A stretch of DNA of 64,000 nt from Uruburuella testudinis (GCF_022870865.1 NZ_CP091508.1:2108001-2172000); one strand, 5' to 3'. Positions 1 through 8,391 are shown, counted from the first letter of the stretch. Notes: a model not told the origin generated them from the letters alone. Numbers and translations: made by a program.

Positions 1-1529
1 GCGGCAATTTGCTGCTTGCTGTTGTCGTCAAACTCTTTGACAGCTTGCTCGAAGGCGGTTTTCATTTGGTTGAAAAAAGCACTGTTAGCGACATCGTTGC
101 GGCTATCGAAGTCGAATTGTTGCAGTCGCTCTTCCCAGTCGGCAATCAGACGCTCGGTGGGGTTCATGGCTTCAAGCTCGGCAGCGCGCTGTGCGGCAGC
201 GGCCTGTTCGGCCTGTGCCTCGGCAATGCGGGCCTGTTCGGCGGCTTCGGCTTCTGCCCTCAAAGCAGCGGCTTTAGCGGCGGCGGCCTGCTTACGCCCA
301 GCCAGCTTGCTTTGAATAGCCTGAATGTCGTGCAGATGACTACTATTTTGACGGCACCAGTCTTGTAGGGCATTGTTTTCGCTTTGCGGGTCGATTTCGA
401 TTAGCGCCCAGCCAAACGGCAGCAGGCCATGGGTTTCGCCCGCTGCTTGGGCAGCGAGCCAAACAGTTTTGGTTTGTGCAAGACCGCTGATAGTTTTGCT
501 TTCAGCTCCGCCGTGCTTTCCTAGCCGCACCAGCATGATGTTTCCACGATTAAGCTGCGGCATCAGCTCAGCCAGTAGCATACGGGTGTGTTGCAGCCAT
601 GCTGGGTCAACCAGCTCTTGATCGGCGAGGATCTTATTTTCGGCTTCAAAGCGCAAGATGTGATAACGATTGGCATCTAGGGCAAGCTGTTGCAGGCTTT
701 TGGGCTGCACAGGTTTTCTTGGCAGGCTTTTGTCGGGCTGCTTGATATGGGGTTTGTGCGCCAGCAACAATTGCTGCAGAGTGCAATCAGCGACAAAAGC
801 TCGGTATTGCCCGTGTTGGATGGTTTCGCGGCGGCCGGTAACGCCTTTGGCTCGTACAACTTGGCCGTCTTTGACCACTTTTTGCTTTTTGTGGTTGGTG
901 GCATATTGGATTTGGGTGGCATATTGGATTTGGGTGGCCACTAGGCCTTGCGGCATAAAATCGGCAGTTTTAAGCAGGCGCAGGCCGTCTGAAGCAAAGC
1001 TGCCCAAGAGGTTGCTTTCATAACGTATGGCATTGCGCTGATCAATACGCTCTCTAGACAGATTGCCGTCGCTAAGGCGCTCCAGCACGGCGGTGCGCAA
1101 ACAGCCCTTGAAAGCACTACCGGGAATATAGGGCCGGTGGTTGTGCGGATTGATGGCGGTGCGCTCGATAGTAAAGTTGTTGCCAACCTTATTACCGCTG
1201 CGCTCGCGATTGGCTACCTGACCCAGCTTCTCTTGGTAGTTGTCTGCCAAAGCGCGGCTGACGCCCACAACGTTATGGGCGCAATCGGCAAACACGCTGC
1301 CGTGTTTTTTGAAGTAGCGTTGAATGGCAAAGATGTCGCCGCGTTTGGCGGTTTCCAGCAATTCGTTGCGCTGCAAGGGGGTGAGTGCGGCTTGCGACGG
1401 ATCGAATGCATACAGTGCGCCGTCTTCAATCACATAATTGGTCGGTTCGTAGTCTTCGCCGCTGCCCAGATGCAGCGGTGAGAGCGGGGTCAGAAAGAGT
1501 TGGTAATGCTGTAAAAAGGCTTGCGGCAT
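1..1529 (-). CDS. csm5: Type III-A CRISPR RAMP protein Csm5 (partial, 3' end outside window)
   Basis: Last visible gene of a leftward csm operon. Csm5 caps the crRNA 3' end of the Csm effector complex. At least 509 residues are visible and the reading frame is open to the window edge, with no stop. The N-terminus carries the Csm5 pattern: LTPLSPLHLGSGEDYEP near residue 12, then PYIPGSAFKGCLRTAVLERL near residue 125, the glycine-rich RAMP loop. A long Ala/Gln/Glu-rich, probably coiled-coil stretch lies near residues 410-460. Two in-frame ATGs exist, at 1541 and 1529. I chose 1529 because GGAG lies six bases upstream of it, inside the alternative start region. An uptake sequence (about 984-995) lies inside the gene and encodes ASDGL. 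An 18-bp tandem duplication at 901-936 repeats ATQIQY in frame. The family call is firm from position and motifs; the C-terminus cannot be judged. Confidence 0.88.
   Translation of the reverse strand, partial: MPQAFLQHYQLFLTPLSPLHLGSGEDYEPTNYVIEDGALYAFDPSQAALTPLQRNELLETAKRGDIFAIQRYFKKHGSVFADCAHNVVGVSRALADNYQEKLGQVANRERSGNKVGNNFTIERTAINPHNHRPYIPGSAFKGCLRTAVLERLSDGNLSRERIDQRNAIRYESNLLGSFASDGLRLLKTADFMPQGLVATQIQYATQIQYATNHKKQKVVKDGQVVRAKGVTGRRETIQHGQYRAFVADCTLQQLLLAHKPHIKQPDKSLPRKPVQPKSLQQLALDANRYHILRFEAENKILADQELVDPAWLQHTRMLLAELMPQLNRGNIMLVRLGKHGGAESKTISGLAQTKTVWLAAQAAGETHGLLPFGWALIEIDPQSENNALQDWCRQNSSHLHDIQAIQSKLAGRKQAAAAKAAALRAEAEAAEQARIAEAQAEQAAAAQRAAELEAMNPTERLIADWEERLQQFDFDSRNDVANSAFFNQMKTAFEQAVKEFDDNSKQQIA
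901..936. repeat. In-frame 18-bp tandem duplication inside csm5
   Basis: Two identical 18-bp units, 901-918 and 919-936, encode ATQIQY twice in succession; a third ATN follows. The frame is preserved. It looks like replication slippage and may vary between strains. Confidence 0.9.
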
Positions 1530-1601
1530 GTTGCGCTCCATAGCAAATCGGGCGGCAGGCCGTCTGAAAACGGCGCTTGCCCGGGTTGTCTGGTGGTTTG
1601 G

Positions 1602-2534
1602 TTAATTGGCCTGCTCCAGGTCAAAGCTTAAGGCAGGGGCGTAGCCTTGTTGTACGGCTTGCGGCTGGCTTTGGGAAATACCCGTTATCCCCTGCCCGAC
1701 ATTATGTTTGCCTGAAGGTGTGCCGCTGAATACGGCGCCGGTTTGTGCCATCAACACCGGCTGTTTAAACGGCTGCCCGGCGGTGGCCTGGATGTTGCCG
1801 TGGCGGCCGAAGCGAGTTTGGGTGTGGTAATAGCTGTGTGCAGCATCATAGCCCAAACCTTGCGGGCAACTGGCGGCAAGGGTGAAGACAGCATTGCCGC
1901 TGCGTTGCTCAAACAGGGCGGTTTTTTCTAGGGCGATGATGCTGAATTTGCCCAAGCCTGTGCTGGCATCACGCCCGTAGCCGCTCAAGCCGATATTGGT
2001 CAGCACTTGCTGCAATTGCGCCGCGTTCAGACGGCCTTCGTCCAACAGCAGGTAAATCTGCCATTCGTGCCCTGCGGCATACCAGATTTGTTCGCTTTCG
2101 TATGGAGCAAACCCGGTGCCTGCTCCGGTGGTGTGGGTTTGGCGGTTGAGGCTGTTGTGCGGCTGGCTGTGGCGGCTGATGAGCTCAGGCACCAGATCGT
2201 TACTGCTTTTGGCCTTCATTTGCCAGCGGCGGCTCGGTTCGCCTAATGCGCTTTCGGGCAGCCATTGGCGCTTTTTCAGCTTTTTGCGATCGGTTTCTTC
2301 ACCTTGCTGCCAATAGGCAGACGGCAGAGTCGGCAGCGGCACATAACCTTTCGGAAAGGCATCAGATACCACGAGAAAGGGGCTGCCTTTGGTGTAGCCT
2401 TGCAGGCAGCTTTCTAATAGGGCTTCGCCGTATTGCTCGACAATGCCCCAGCAAATCTGCCCAAACAGGGTATCGCCCACCAGCGGGGTGCCGAAGGCGG
2501 TTTCGGGGCGGAGGGTGAGTTGGTAGGCTTGCAT
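1602..2534 (-). CDS. csm4: Type III-A CRISPR RAMP protein Csm4
   Basis: Csm4 binds the 5' handle of the crRNA and bridges Cas10 to the Csm3 backbone. The protein is 310 aa. The N-terminus MQAYQLTLRPETAFGTPLVG followed by DTLFGQICW is typical of the family, and a C-terminal glycine-rich loop (GLSGYGRDASTGLGKF near residue 195) matches the RAMP G-loop. An upstream in-frame extension to 2567 exists, but it would overlap csm3 and lacks family similarity. The start at 2534 lies four bases after the csm3 stop, so translation is probably coupled. A gap of about 70 bases containing an uptake sequence separates it from csm5. No sign of damage is seen. Confidence 0.9.
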   Translation of the reverse strand: MQAYQLTLRPETAFGTPLVGDTLFGQICWGIVEQYGEALLESCLQGYTKGSPFLVVSDAFPKGYVPLPTLPSAYWQQGEETDRKKLKKRQWLPESALGEPSRRWQMKAKSSNDLVPELISRHSQPHNSLNRQTHTTGAGTGFAPYESEQIWYAAGHEWQIYLLLDEGRLNAAQLQQVLTNIGLSGYGRDASTGLGKFSIIALEKTALFEQRSGNAVFTLAASCPQGLGYDAAHSYYHTQTRFGRHGNIQATAGQPFKQPVLMAQTGAVFSGTPSGKHNVGQGITGISQSQPQAVQQGYAPALSFDLEQAN

Positions 2535-2538
2535 GGCT

Positions 2539-3249
2539 TTATTTCGCAAAGGGTTGGGTTTGATCAAAGTCTGCGCTGATGTCTTCGCCGTTTAATGTGA
2601 GGGCTTCAAAAGCCACTTTGCCGTAGCCACGCGAGCCGGAACCACCGAGGCTGTCGAGCTCAAGCAGCTTCAAGCCTTTCAGCAGGGTCTTGAGCAAATC
2701 TTCGCCATCGTTGTCGAATTGTTTGATGGTGAGCTTGAAGTCGAATTCGGCACCGGCCGGCACGCGCTCGGTTTGGCGCGGGTGTTCTGCCGTGCCGGCA
2801 ATGCGGTTGATACGGTTTTCGCTTTTGGCTTCGGTAAACGGCAGGTTGTCGCTGCGCAGACGCTCGGCATAGTCTTTATTGAGGGCGCAATCCCAAAAGG
2901 ATACGCGGGTGTGGCCGATTTCTTTTTGAAAGTCTTCGCTTTGGGTGTCGCCGCTGATGCCGAACAGTTGCAGAATCTGTTTGATGGCGGTTTGTTCTTC
3001 ATCCTTTGCGCTGTCGTATTCTTTTTTGCCCAATGGTGCTTCTTGCACGGCGCCGCTTTTCCATTCGAGCAGGCTGCGGATTTTGCCTTTGAGGCTGCTG
3101 CCGGGGATATACGGCTCGCCGCTGACGGGGTGTTTGATGACGCTATTGTCGATGCCGCCGATATGGATTTCGCTGTCGCCCGCGCCGATGTGCAGGCCGG
3201 TTTGCAAAACCAGTTTGGCTTCCAGGATGTCGATTTTCTTCAGTTGCAT
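2539..3249 (-). CDS. csm3: Type III-A CRISPR RAMP endoribonuclease Csm3
   Basis: Csm3 forms the helical backbone of the effector and cuts target RNA at six-base steps. The protein is 236 aa, the usual length. The sequence shows TGLHIGAGDSEIHIGGIDNS near residues 17-36; Asp34 aligns with the catalytic Asp known in this family. PYIPGSSLKGKIRSLLEW follows near residues 46-63, and the C-terminal loop LGGSGSRGYGKV is the RAMP glycine-rich loop. A good ribosome site (GGAG, nine bases before ATG) supports the start. All visible functional residues are intact, so target RNA cleavage should be possible. It sits between csm2 and csm4 in the standard order. Confidence 0.95.
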   Translation of the reverse strand: MQLKKIDILEAKLVLQTGLHIGAGDSEIHIGGIDNSVIKHPVSGEPYIPGSSLKGKIRSLLEWKSGAVQEAPLGKKEYDSAKDEEQTAIKQILQLFGISGDTQSEDFQKEIGHTRVSFWDCALNKDYAERLRSDNLPFTEAKSENRINRIAGTAEHPRQTERVPAGAEFDFKLTIKQFDNDGEDLLKTLLKGLKLLELDSLGGSGSRGYGKVAFEALTLNGEDISADFDQTQPFAK

Positions 3250-3263
3250 GATGTTTTCTCCAG

Positions 3264-3668
3264 TTATTTCTGTTCGTTGGCTTTGCGGAAACCGAGCACG
3301 GCTTCAAAAAAGAGTTTGGCGTTTTTGAGGGTATCGGCGCTGTTGATTTGACTGATAATCTGGTTGAATACGGCGACAAAATTGCCATCCACATGCCCCC
3401 GCCCTTGCGAATAGGCGGCCTTGGCTTTCAGCATCTGGATAAACGGGGCGGCATTTTGATAAGCTTCGCCGCGTGAGGCTGCCTGAAACACTTTGTCGTG
3501 CCACATGGCCAATTCGTCGTAGAATTTGCGCAGTTGGGTGGATTTGTTGACATCGGCCACTCTGCCGCGATCATTCGCTCTCGGGCTGATATGCTCGGCT
3601 GCCTCTTTGGCAACGTCGCTGAAAATATCGGCTTGCAATGTGTTTAATTCGATGCGTTTCAAGTTCAT
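3264..3668 (-). CDS. csm2: Type III-A CRISPR small subunit Csm2
   Basis: Small alpha-helical subunit (Cas11-like) that lines the inner side of the Csm filament and contacts target RNA. The protein is 134 aa, normal for the family. The pattern STQLRKFYDELAMW near residues 43-56 and the C-terminal segment KNAKLFFEAVLGF are characteristic of Csm2. The start lies four bases after the cas10 stop and 14 bases separate the stop from csm3, so the genes are tightly packed in one operon. The assignment rests on these helical motifs and on position. Confidence 0.92.
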   Translation of the reverse strand: MNLKRIELNTLQADIFSDVAKEAAEHISPRANDRGRVADVNKSTQLRKFYDELAMWHDKVFQAASRGEAYQNAAPFIQMLKAKAAYSQGRGHVDGNFVAVFNQIISQINSADTLKNAKLFFEAVLGFRKANEQK

Positions 3669-3672
3669 TTCG

Positions 3673-6369
3673 TTATCTCGCTCTCAGTAGGTAAAAGTGG
3701 TTAAACAGCGCAATGCGGTATTTTGCGCCCAGTTTTTCAATGCCGTTTTGGTAAAAAGCTTCGGTAAGCTGTTTATAGGCGTTGTTTTTATCGCCGATGT
3801 GCTTGTTGTCGTTGACATAGCGGCGGGTGCGGTAGGCAAAACGGCTGCGCCACATGCTGGCGGCTACGTCGCCTTTGGCAGCCTTCTCTGCCTGCTCGCT
3901 GAATTGCAACATGCTGTAGATAAAGCCGGTGCTCAAACCGTAGCTTTGTTTCAGCTCATCGATACGCGCTGAGGCCGTCTGAATAGGGGCCCATTGCGGC
4001 CATGCCACAGCTTGGCTGTATACGCAAATGCTGTTTTTCAGACACGCTTTGCCTTCATGCTTATATTGGTTGTTTTTGGCAGCTTCCAGCGCTTCTTCTG
4101 CGTAAGCCGATAATTTAGCTAACGGCAGGTCGGGCTTGGTAACAGCAATACCTGCGCTGAACGTGATGCCCTTATTGCCTGCTACATATTCGCTGAAGCA
4201 CGCATGCATCTCGGCTGCCAACTGCTGTATTTTCAGCCATGGGCCGATAAGGAAGAAATCATCGCCGCCGGCAAACACGGTGTAGGTATTGGGGTATTTC
4301 TCGGCACAACAAGCCGGCAGCCACAGGCTGAAAAAGTGGTTCATCTGTCGTGATAAGGCGGCCATTTTGGCAAATGTAGGCTCGCTTAATCCTTGCTGGA
4401 AAATACTGCCGAGGTTATCGACATCGCCTTTGAGCGTAGCAATGGCCACTTTACCGATAAAGCTTTGGCCGTCTTCACTGTGTCGTTCTTCGCACGCCAA
4501 ATGGCTGAAGGTTTTCGGGTTGCCTGGCTGCACTTCGCCACTGTCTGCTGCTTCTTTGATAACCGTATATTTTCCTTCCAGCCAGCTATCGCCTTCGCTG
4601 AATCGGGGCACATAAGCATTGATGTAGCGGCGGGCATAGCCTTGCCACAAGTTGCTTTTGGTATTGTCCGGCCTTTCGGTATTGCCCGGCAAACTGAAAT
4701 CCCAAAAGCGTAACAAGCTGCCATCCTTGGCCTGTGCACCAAATTTGCCGCTGATTTCTTGCTCTTCGGTGAAGGCAACAGTAAAGTCAAACAACGGCAA
4801 AGACAGTTTACGGGTGGCGTTGCTGTCTGTAATGCTGTCGCCATGTTCCAGCACCATCAAGCGGTCTTTCCGAACCAGTTCGCTGCCGAGATAGATTTGA
4901 TCTCGCGACAGCCGCGCCACTACGTTGCCGTTATCGTCCAACTCTTCGCCGGGCAGTTGCTGGTTGTAACAGCACACACCCAAATGGTAATCAGCACTGA
5001 GTACGGTAGCGGCGGATGCGGTCAAATCAAAACGCTGTAATTTAGCTTGCTCCAGCACTTCGAATGATTGTTTCATCAGCGCTTTGAAGCCTTCTTTATT
5101 GACAAAGTCATTGCAGCTTGCTGCTTGAGTGGCTAAGCCGAGCGCTACTTGACCGTAGCTGTGCTGTAAAAACCACTGATTGATATCAACACGCACTTTC
5201 TCAACTGCCTCACGCACTTTGGCTGTATTCGGCGCCACAATCATAAATTTGCCGGCGGCATTGAGAATCTGCGAGGTGGGCGGCAAGTCGCAAGCGCGCA
5301 ACACTTTCAACGCGGCCAGCTCGGCAAACAGCGACACTTGGAATGAGCGCCCGCGCAGCAGCTTGGCGGCATGCTTGTTGGTTTGGCTGCCGGATGCAAA
5401 AATAAAATTCTGAATACCGAAAAAATCGCCCTGAATCAACAAAATCTTTTGCTCGTCCCAATCACTGCGACTTTTCAAGGCCGCAGCAGCAGCTTCATCG
5501 GTTTGCCTGGCTGCCTCATGCCAACGCCACAAGGCGGCGGCAAGAGCAGCGGTGGTTTTACTATGGTCGTAAAGCGATACTTCGGGTTTGACACCGAAAG
5601 CAGTTGCCGCCGGAATAGCTTGGGTATAGCTCTGCCATAAAGTATCAAAATGGTCTAGCCATAAATGCCAATTGCTGCGGTGGGTTGCCGGAATCTCTTC
5701 CAAGCCTTGTAAAAACGCCTGCCATAATTCACGGTATTCTTGTTGGGCAGGCCGGTTTTCAGACGGCTCAATCTTTTCCCTTTTTTGTGGGAAAATGCTT
5801 TCCGGCGATAGGGATTTGAGCGGGTAGCAATAGGCTAAATCGGCATTCGCACTCGGTTTGCCGCCAGCCTTCAAGCCGACTTGCTCAAATAAAGTCAACA
5901 GGCGTGCCTGATAATGATTTTTGCCGGTTTTCAAGCCCGCGGCCGATTCGGCATTATCATCGGCTTGGTTGTAACGCTCAAATTCTTCCCGCTCAAAGCC
6001 GGATGCAACCCGATCAGCCGTGGCGATAATCCACTGCAAAAATGTGTCGGGTTTGTGATGCATCGCCGAGGCATTGAGCAGAGAATCGGTTTTGTCTTCC
6101 CCGCCTTGACGGGAAGCAAAGGGATACATATCGCCACGCACTAAATCCGGCGCGTGTTTCTCCAAAATATCCCAAGCTAAGGCAGTGTAGGCAGCGTGTT
6201 TGTGGGTATAATGACCGGTCGGCTTGCCATCGGCAAATCTTACCGGGCAATAAAGCTGGATATGTGTTTGCAATTTTTCATCCGGCACTTCCAGTCGGGC
6301 ACGTTCAGCAAATTTGCCCAAATCATGCAAATAAGCGGCAAATGCCACCTTTGCTGTTGCATTATGCAT
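3673..6369 (-). CDS. csm1: Type III-A CRISPR Cas10/Csm1 (HD nuclease and cyclic oligoadenylate synthase)
   Basis: Large subunit of the Csm complex, 898 aa. An N-terminal HD motif is present (AAYLHDLGKF, His15-Asp16), the ssDNase centre of this family. The palm domain carries GGDD at residues 701-704 in VFAGGDDFFLIGPW, the catalytic pair for cyclic oligoadenylate synthesis. Both active sites look intact, so the complex should signal to a CARF effector such as Csm6, which is not in this window. Two uptake sequences lie inside the gene (about 3971-3981, and a partial copy near 5758). The start ATG follows a strong AAGGAGG ribosome site. It is the first gene of the operon, and csm2 follows after four bases. 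Confidence 0.96.
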   Translation of the reverse strand: MHNATAKVAFAAYLHDLGKFAERARLEVPDEKLQTHIQLYCPVRFADGKPTGHYTHKHAAYTALAWDILEKHAPDLVRGDMYPFASRQGGEDKTDSLLNASAMHHKPDTFLQWIIATADRVASGFEREEFERYNQADDNAESAAGLKTGKNHYQARLLTLFEQVGLKAGGKPSANADLAYCYPLKSLSPESIFPQKREKIEPSENRPAQQEYRELWQAFLQGLEEIPATHRSNWHLWLDHFDTLWQSYTQAIPAATAFGVKPEVSLYDHSKTTAALAAALWRWHEAARQTDEAAAAALKSRSDWDEQKILLIQGDFFGIQNFIFASGSQTNKHAAKLLRGRSFQVSLFAELAALKVLRACDLPPTSQILNAAGKFMIVAPNTAKVREAVEKVRVDINQWFLQHSYGQVALGLATQAASCNDFVNKEGFKALMKQSFEVLEQAKLQRFDLTASAATVLSADYHLGVCCYNQQLPGEELDDNGNVVARLSRDQIYLGSELVRKDRLMVLEHGDSITDSNATRKLSLPLFDFTVAFTEEQEISGKFGAQAKDGSLLRFWDFSLPGNTERPDNTKSNLWQGYARRYINAYVPRFSEGDSWLEGKYTVIKEAADSGEVQPGNPKTFSHLACEERHSEDGQSFIGKVAIATLKGDVDNLGSIFQQGLSEPTFAKMAALSRQMNHFFSLWLPACCAEKYPNTYTVFAGGDDFFLIGPWLKIQQLAAEMHACFSEYVAGNKGITFSAGIAVTKPDLPLAKLSAYAEEALEAAKNNQYKHEGKACLKNSICVYSQAVAWPQWAPIQTASARIDELKQSYGLSTGFIYSMLQFSEQAEKAAKGDVAASMWRSRFAYRTRRYVNDNKHIGDKNNAYKQLTEAFYQNGIEKLGAKYRIALFNHFYLLRAR

Positions 6370-6373
6370 AACC

Positions 6374-6398
6374 CCTCCTTAACCAAGGTTAAATTATA
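6374..6398 (-). promoter_or_regulatory. csm operon promoter, operator-like inverted repeat and ribosome site
   Basis: On the minus strand a perfect -10 hexamer TATAAT (6398-6393) is followed by the inverted repeat TTAACC-TT-GGTTAA (6392-6379), then AAGGAGG (6380-6374) just before the cas10 ATG. The inverted repeat lies between promoter and ribosome site, where a repressor or RNA structure could act. No clear -35 is visible. Confidence 0.5.
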
Positions 6399-6410
6399 TT
6401 AATATTTGGA

Positions 6411-7094
6411 ACTTTTTTGTATTACATACATGCAATAAATATTTTGCATAGACACACAAATTTGTTTCTCGCTTGAATAATGAAACCAAGTGCAATGTTT
6501 TTTTAAAAGCCTCATAAGCAGCGTGCCGGGTTAAGCACCTGCATAGATGTAAATTAATTCTCTTCACGACCAACTGAATATAATCATCACTCCACCAACC
6601 TATATCCCGCTACTTCAGAAGAAAATATCCCACAGCAGCCATTACTGTTTTCATTCATTCTCCATTACCACAAGGGTATAAAGTTCTGGAAGTAAAGCTT
6701 GCCTTTTAAGATGCAGATACTATAGTTTTACATGTAGTGCCGTGTGGATTCACGTAAAATTGTCGCAGCGCTGCCTTCAAAATTGATATGCTTTGATAAT
6801 CTTTCTTAGCGCATATTTCTATATGACGAAAATTGACTTACGGCCGCCTTATCTGTATCTGCTTGTTGCATTTGGATGGTAAATACAAGGTTATAGAATC
6901 ATCCCCGCTTCAGACGGCCTCACCATAAACATTTCCAAGCGCCGTCACAAATTCGTTATAATATCTACCATTGATTCAGACGGCCTTACGGAAGCTGCCC
7001 GCTTTTAGTATCAAAACAGCACGCCCTAAAAAAATCAGCCGCTTACCCATACCGTCGGAACACAAACCACCACACAAAGAAAGCCCCGCCGATT
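6411..7094. other. AT-rich intergenic region between csm1 and pgsA
   Basis: About 680 bases with no convincing gene. I looked for a CRISPR array and found no regularly spaced repeat. Two uptake sequences are present near 6908 and 6977. A TATAAT-like hexamer near 6957 may serve pgsA. Confidence 0.55.
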
Positions 7095-7661
7095 ATGCCG
7101 TGGAATATCCCGATTTTCCTTACCTGGATGCGCGTGTTGCTGATTCCGGTGTTCACCGTCTTATTTTATCTGCCTGCGGGCTGGCTTGACCCGCAAACCG
7201 TCAACTGGACAGCCGCCGTGATTTTTGCCGCCGCCGCGGTTACCGATTGGTTTGACGGCTTTCTTGCCCGGCTGTGGAAACAAACCTCTGATTTTGGCGC
7301 TTTTCTTGATCCGGTTGCCGATAAATTAATGGTTGCCGTCGCTCTGATTCTGCTTGTGAGTGTCGGCCGCACCTATGCCATCTTCGCCATGATTATCATC
7401 GGCCGCGAAATTACCATTTCCGCCCTGCGCGAATGGATGGCGCAAATGGGAAAACGCGGTAGTGTGGCAGTAGCCACCATCGGCAAATTCAAAACCACCG
7501 CTCAGATGGTCGCCATTTTGCTGCTCCTCATCAGCTTGCGTGATTTTCACGGCCTCGATTTGATTTTTATCGGTAACATATTGATGTTTCTGGCCTCCGT
7601 GCTCACCATCTGGTCGATGTTCTATTACTTGAAAATGGCCTGGAAAGAATTCCGGCAATAA
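7095..7661 (+). CDS. pgsA: CDP-diacylglycerol--glycerol-3-phosphate 3-phosphatidyltransferase
   Basis: Makes phosphatidylglycerol phosphate from CDP-diacylglycerol and glycerol 3-phosphate at the inner membrane, the committed step to phosphatidylglycerol. The protein is 188 aa with several membrane helices. The CDP-alcohol phosphotransferase signature D-G-x2-A-R-x8-G-x3-D-x3-D is complete in DWFDGFLARL...DFGAFLDPVADK near residues 52-78. The gene is followed by the Gly-Cys-Leu tRNA cluster, the same order as pgsA-glyW-cysT-leuZ in enterobacteria, which supports the call. The ATG start gives the N-terminus MPWNIPIFLTWMRV, normal for the family. Confidence 0.95.
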   Translation: MPWNIPIFLTWMRVLLIPVFTVLFYLPAGWLDPQTVNWTAAVIFAAAAVTDWFDGFLARLWKQTSDFGAFLDPVADKLMVAVALILLVSVGRTYAIFAMIIIGREITISALREWMAQMGKRGSVAVATIGKFKTTAQMVAILLLLISLRDFHGLDLIFIGNILMFLASVLTIWSMFYYLKMAWKEFRQ

Positions 7662-7677
7662 TTTTCCGCCAAAAGGC

Positions 7678-7705
7678 TTGACAGTAAATTTCTACGCACT
7701 ATAAT
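7678..7705 (+). promoter_or_regulatory. Consensus sigma-70 promoter of the tRNA cluster
   Basis: TTGACA at 7678-7683 and TATAAT at 7700-7705 are separated by 16 bases. Both hexamers are perfect. The first tRNA begins 43 bases after the -10, as expected for a strong stable-RNA promoter. Confidence 0.85.
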
Positions 7706-7748
7706 GGCGTTCTCTTGTTGATACAGCAATGCAATCAAGCAAGCCCAA

Positions 7749-7824
7749 GCGGGAATAGCTCAGTTGGTAGAGCGCAACCTTGCCAAGGTTGAGGTCGCGA
7801 GTTCGAGACTCGTTTCCCGCTCCA
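7749..7824 (+). tRNA. tRNA-Gly (GCC), copy 1
   Basis: 76 bases with encoded CCA. Acceptor GCGGGAA pairs with TTCCCGC. The anticodon loop reads TTGCCAA, giving GCC. The T arm contains GTTCGAGAC. First of three identical copies. Confidence 0.97.
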
Positions 7825-7852
7825 CAGTTTATGTTTCAAATGTAATTCCGAT

Positions 7853-7928
7853 GCGGGAATAGCTCAGTTGGTAGAGCGCAACCTTGCCAAGGTTGAGGTC
7901 GCGAGTTCGAGACTCGTTTCCCGCTCCA
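7853..7928 (+). tRNA. tRNA-Gly (GCC), copy 2
   Basis: Identical to copy 1 over 76 bases including CCA; the spacer before it is 28 bases. Confidence 0.97.
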
Positions 7929-7949
7929 ACATCTTGCATTTGAACTCAC

Positions 7950-8025
7950 GCGGGAATAGCTCAGTTGGTAGAGCGCAACCTTGCCAAGGTTGAGGTCGCG
8001 AGTTCGAGACTCGTTTCCCGCTCCA
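7950..8025 (+). tRNA. tRNA-Gly (GCC), copy 3
   Basis: Identical to copies 1 and 2, including CCA. The spacer is 21 bases. Amplification of this glycine tRNA suggests high demand for GGC/GGT decoding. Confidence 0.97.
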
Positions 8026-8077
8026 AAAACACCAAGCCGTTTACACCACTAAAACGGCTTGTTTTACAAGTTCCAAA

Positions 8078-8151
8078 GGCGGAATGGCAGAGTGGTTATG
8101 CAGCGGCCTGCAAAGCCGTGTACGCCGGTTCGATTCCGACTTCCGCCTCCA
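8078..8151 (+). tRNA. tRNA-Cys (GCA)
   Basis: 74 bases with CCA. Acceptor GGCGGAA pairs with TTCCGCC. The anticodon loop CTGCAAA gives GCA, and the T loop TTCGATT is normal. One C-A mismatch occurs in the T stem. Confidence 0.95.
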
Positions 8152-8178
8152 CAATACAGCAGCATACGTTTTCTTCAT

Positions 8179-8256
8179 GGCGGGGTGGCAGAGTGTTTAT
8201 GCGATAAGGGGTGCAACCCTTATACAGGCCGGTTAAAATCCGAGCCCCCGCCTCCA
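8179..8256 (+). tRNA. Divergent Cys-like tRNA (GCA) with abnormal arms
   Basis: 78 bases with CCA, clearly related to the preceding tRNA-Cys in the acceptor end, D arm and T stem. Acceptor GGCGGGG pairs perfectly with CCCCGCC, so both changed base pairs are compensated. The anticodon arm is abnormal: a 7-bp stem ATAAGGG/CCCTTAT enclosing a 6-base loop GTGCAA. The T loop reads TTAAAAT rather than TTCGATT, so C56 has become A, while D-loop G19 has become T, a matching Watson-Crick change. One extra C lies near the T-stem/acceptor junction. It is either a decaying duplicate or a specialised tRNA. Confidence 0.6.
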
Positions 8257-8261
8257 GTTGA

Positions 8262-8300
8262 ATATCTTTAAAACCACGGTCTGCCGGGTTTTAAAGATAT
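8262..8300. repeat. Perfect 14-bp inverted repeat between tRNA genes
   Basis: ATATCTTTAAAACC (8262-8275) and its exact complement (8287-8300) flank an 11-base loop. The hairpin sits between the Cys-like tRNA and tRNA-Leu, with no T-run after it. It may be a processing or pausing element in the tRNA precursor. Confidence 0.7.
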
Positions 8301-8301
8301 C

Positions 8302-8391
8302 GCCCGGATGGTGAAATAGGTAGACACAACGGACTTAAAATCCGTCGGGGCTAAACACCCCGTGCCGGTTCGATTCCGGCTCCGGGCACCA
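8302..8391 (+). tRNA. tRNA-Leu (TAA)
   Basis: 90 bases with long variable arm and CCA. Acceptor GCCCGGA pairs with TCCGGGC. The anticodon loop CTTAAAA gives TAA. Its 3' end is overlapped on the other strand by the integrase remnant, so this tRNA is a prophage or island attachment site. Confidence 0.96.

Noticed and set aside
6411..6970. Possible CRISPR array next to cas10
   Set aside because: No direct repeat of 24-40 bp at regular spacing could be found in this AT-rich gap.
7965..8271. Open frames across the tRNA cluster
   Set aside because: They read through tRNA genes and have no independent support.
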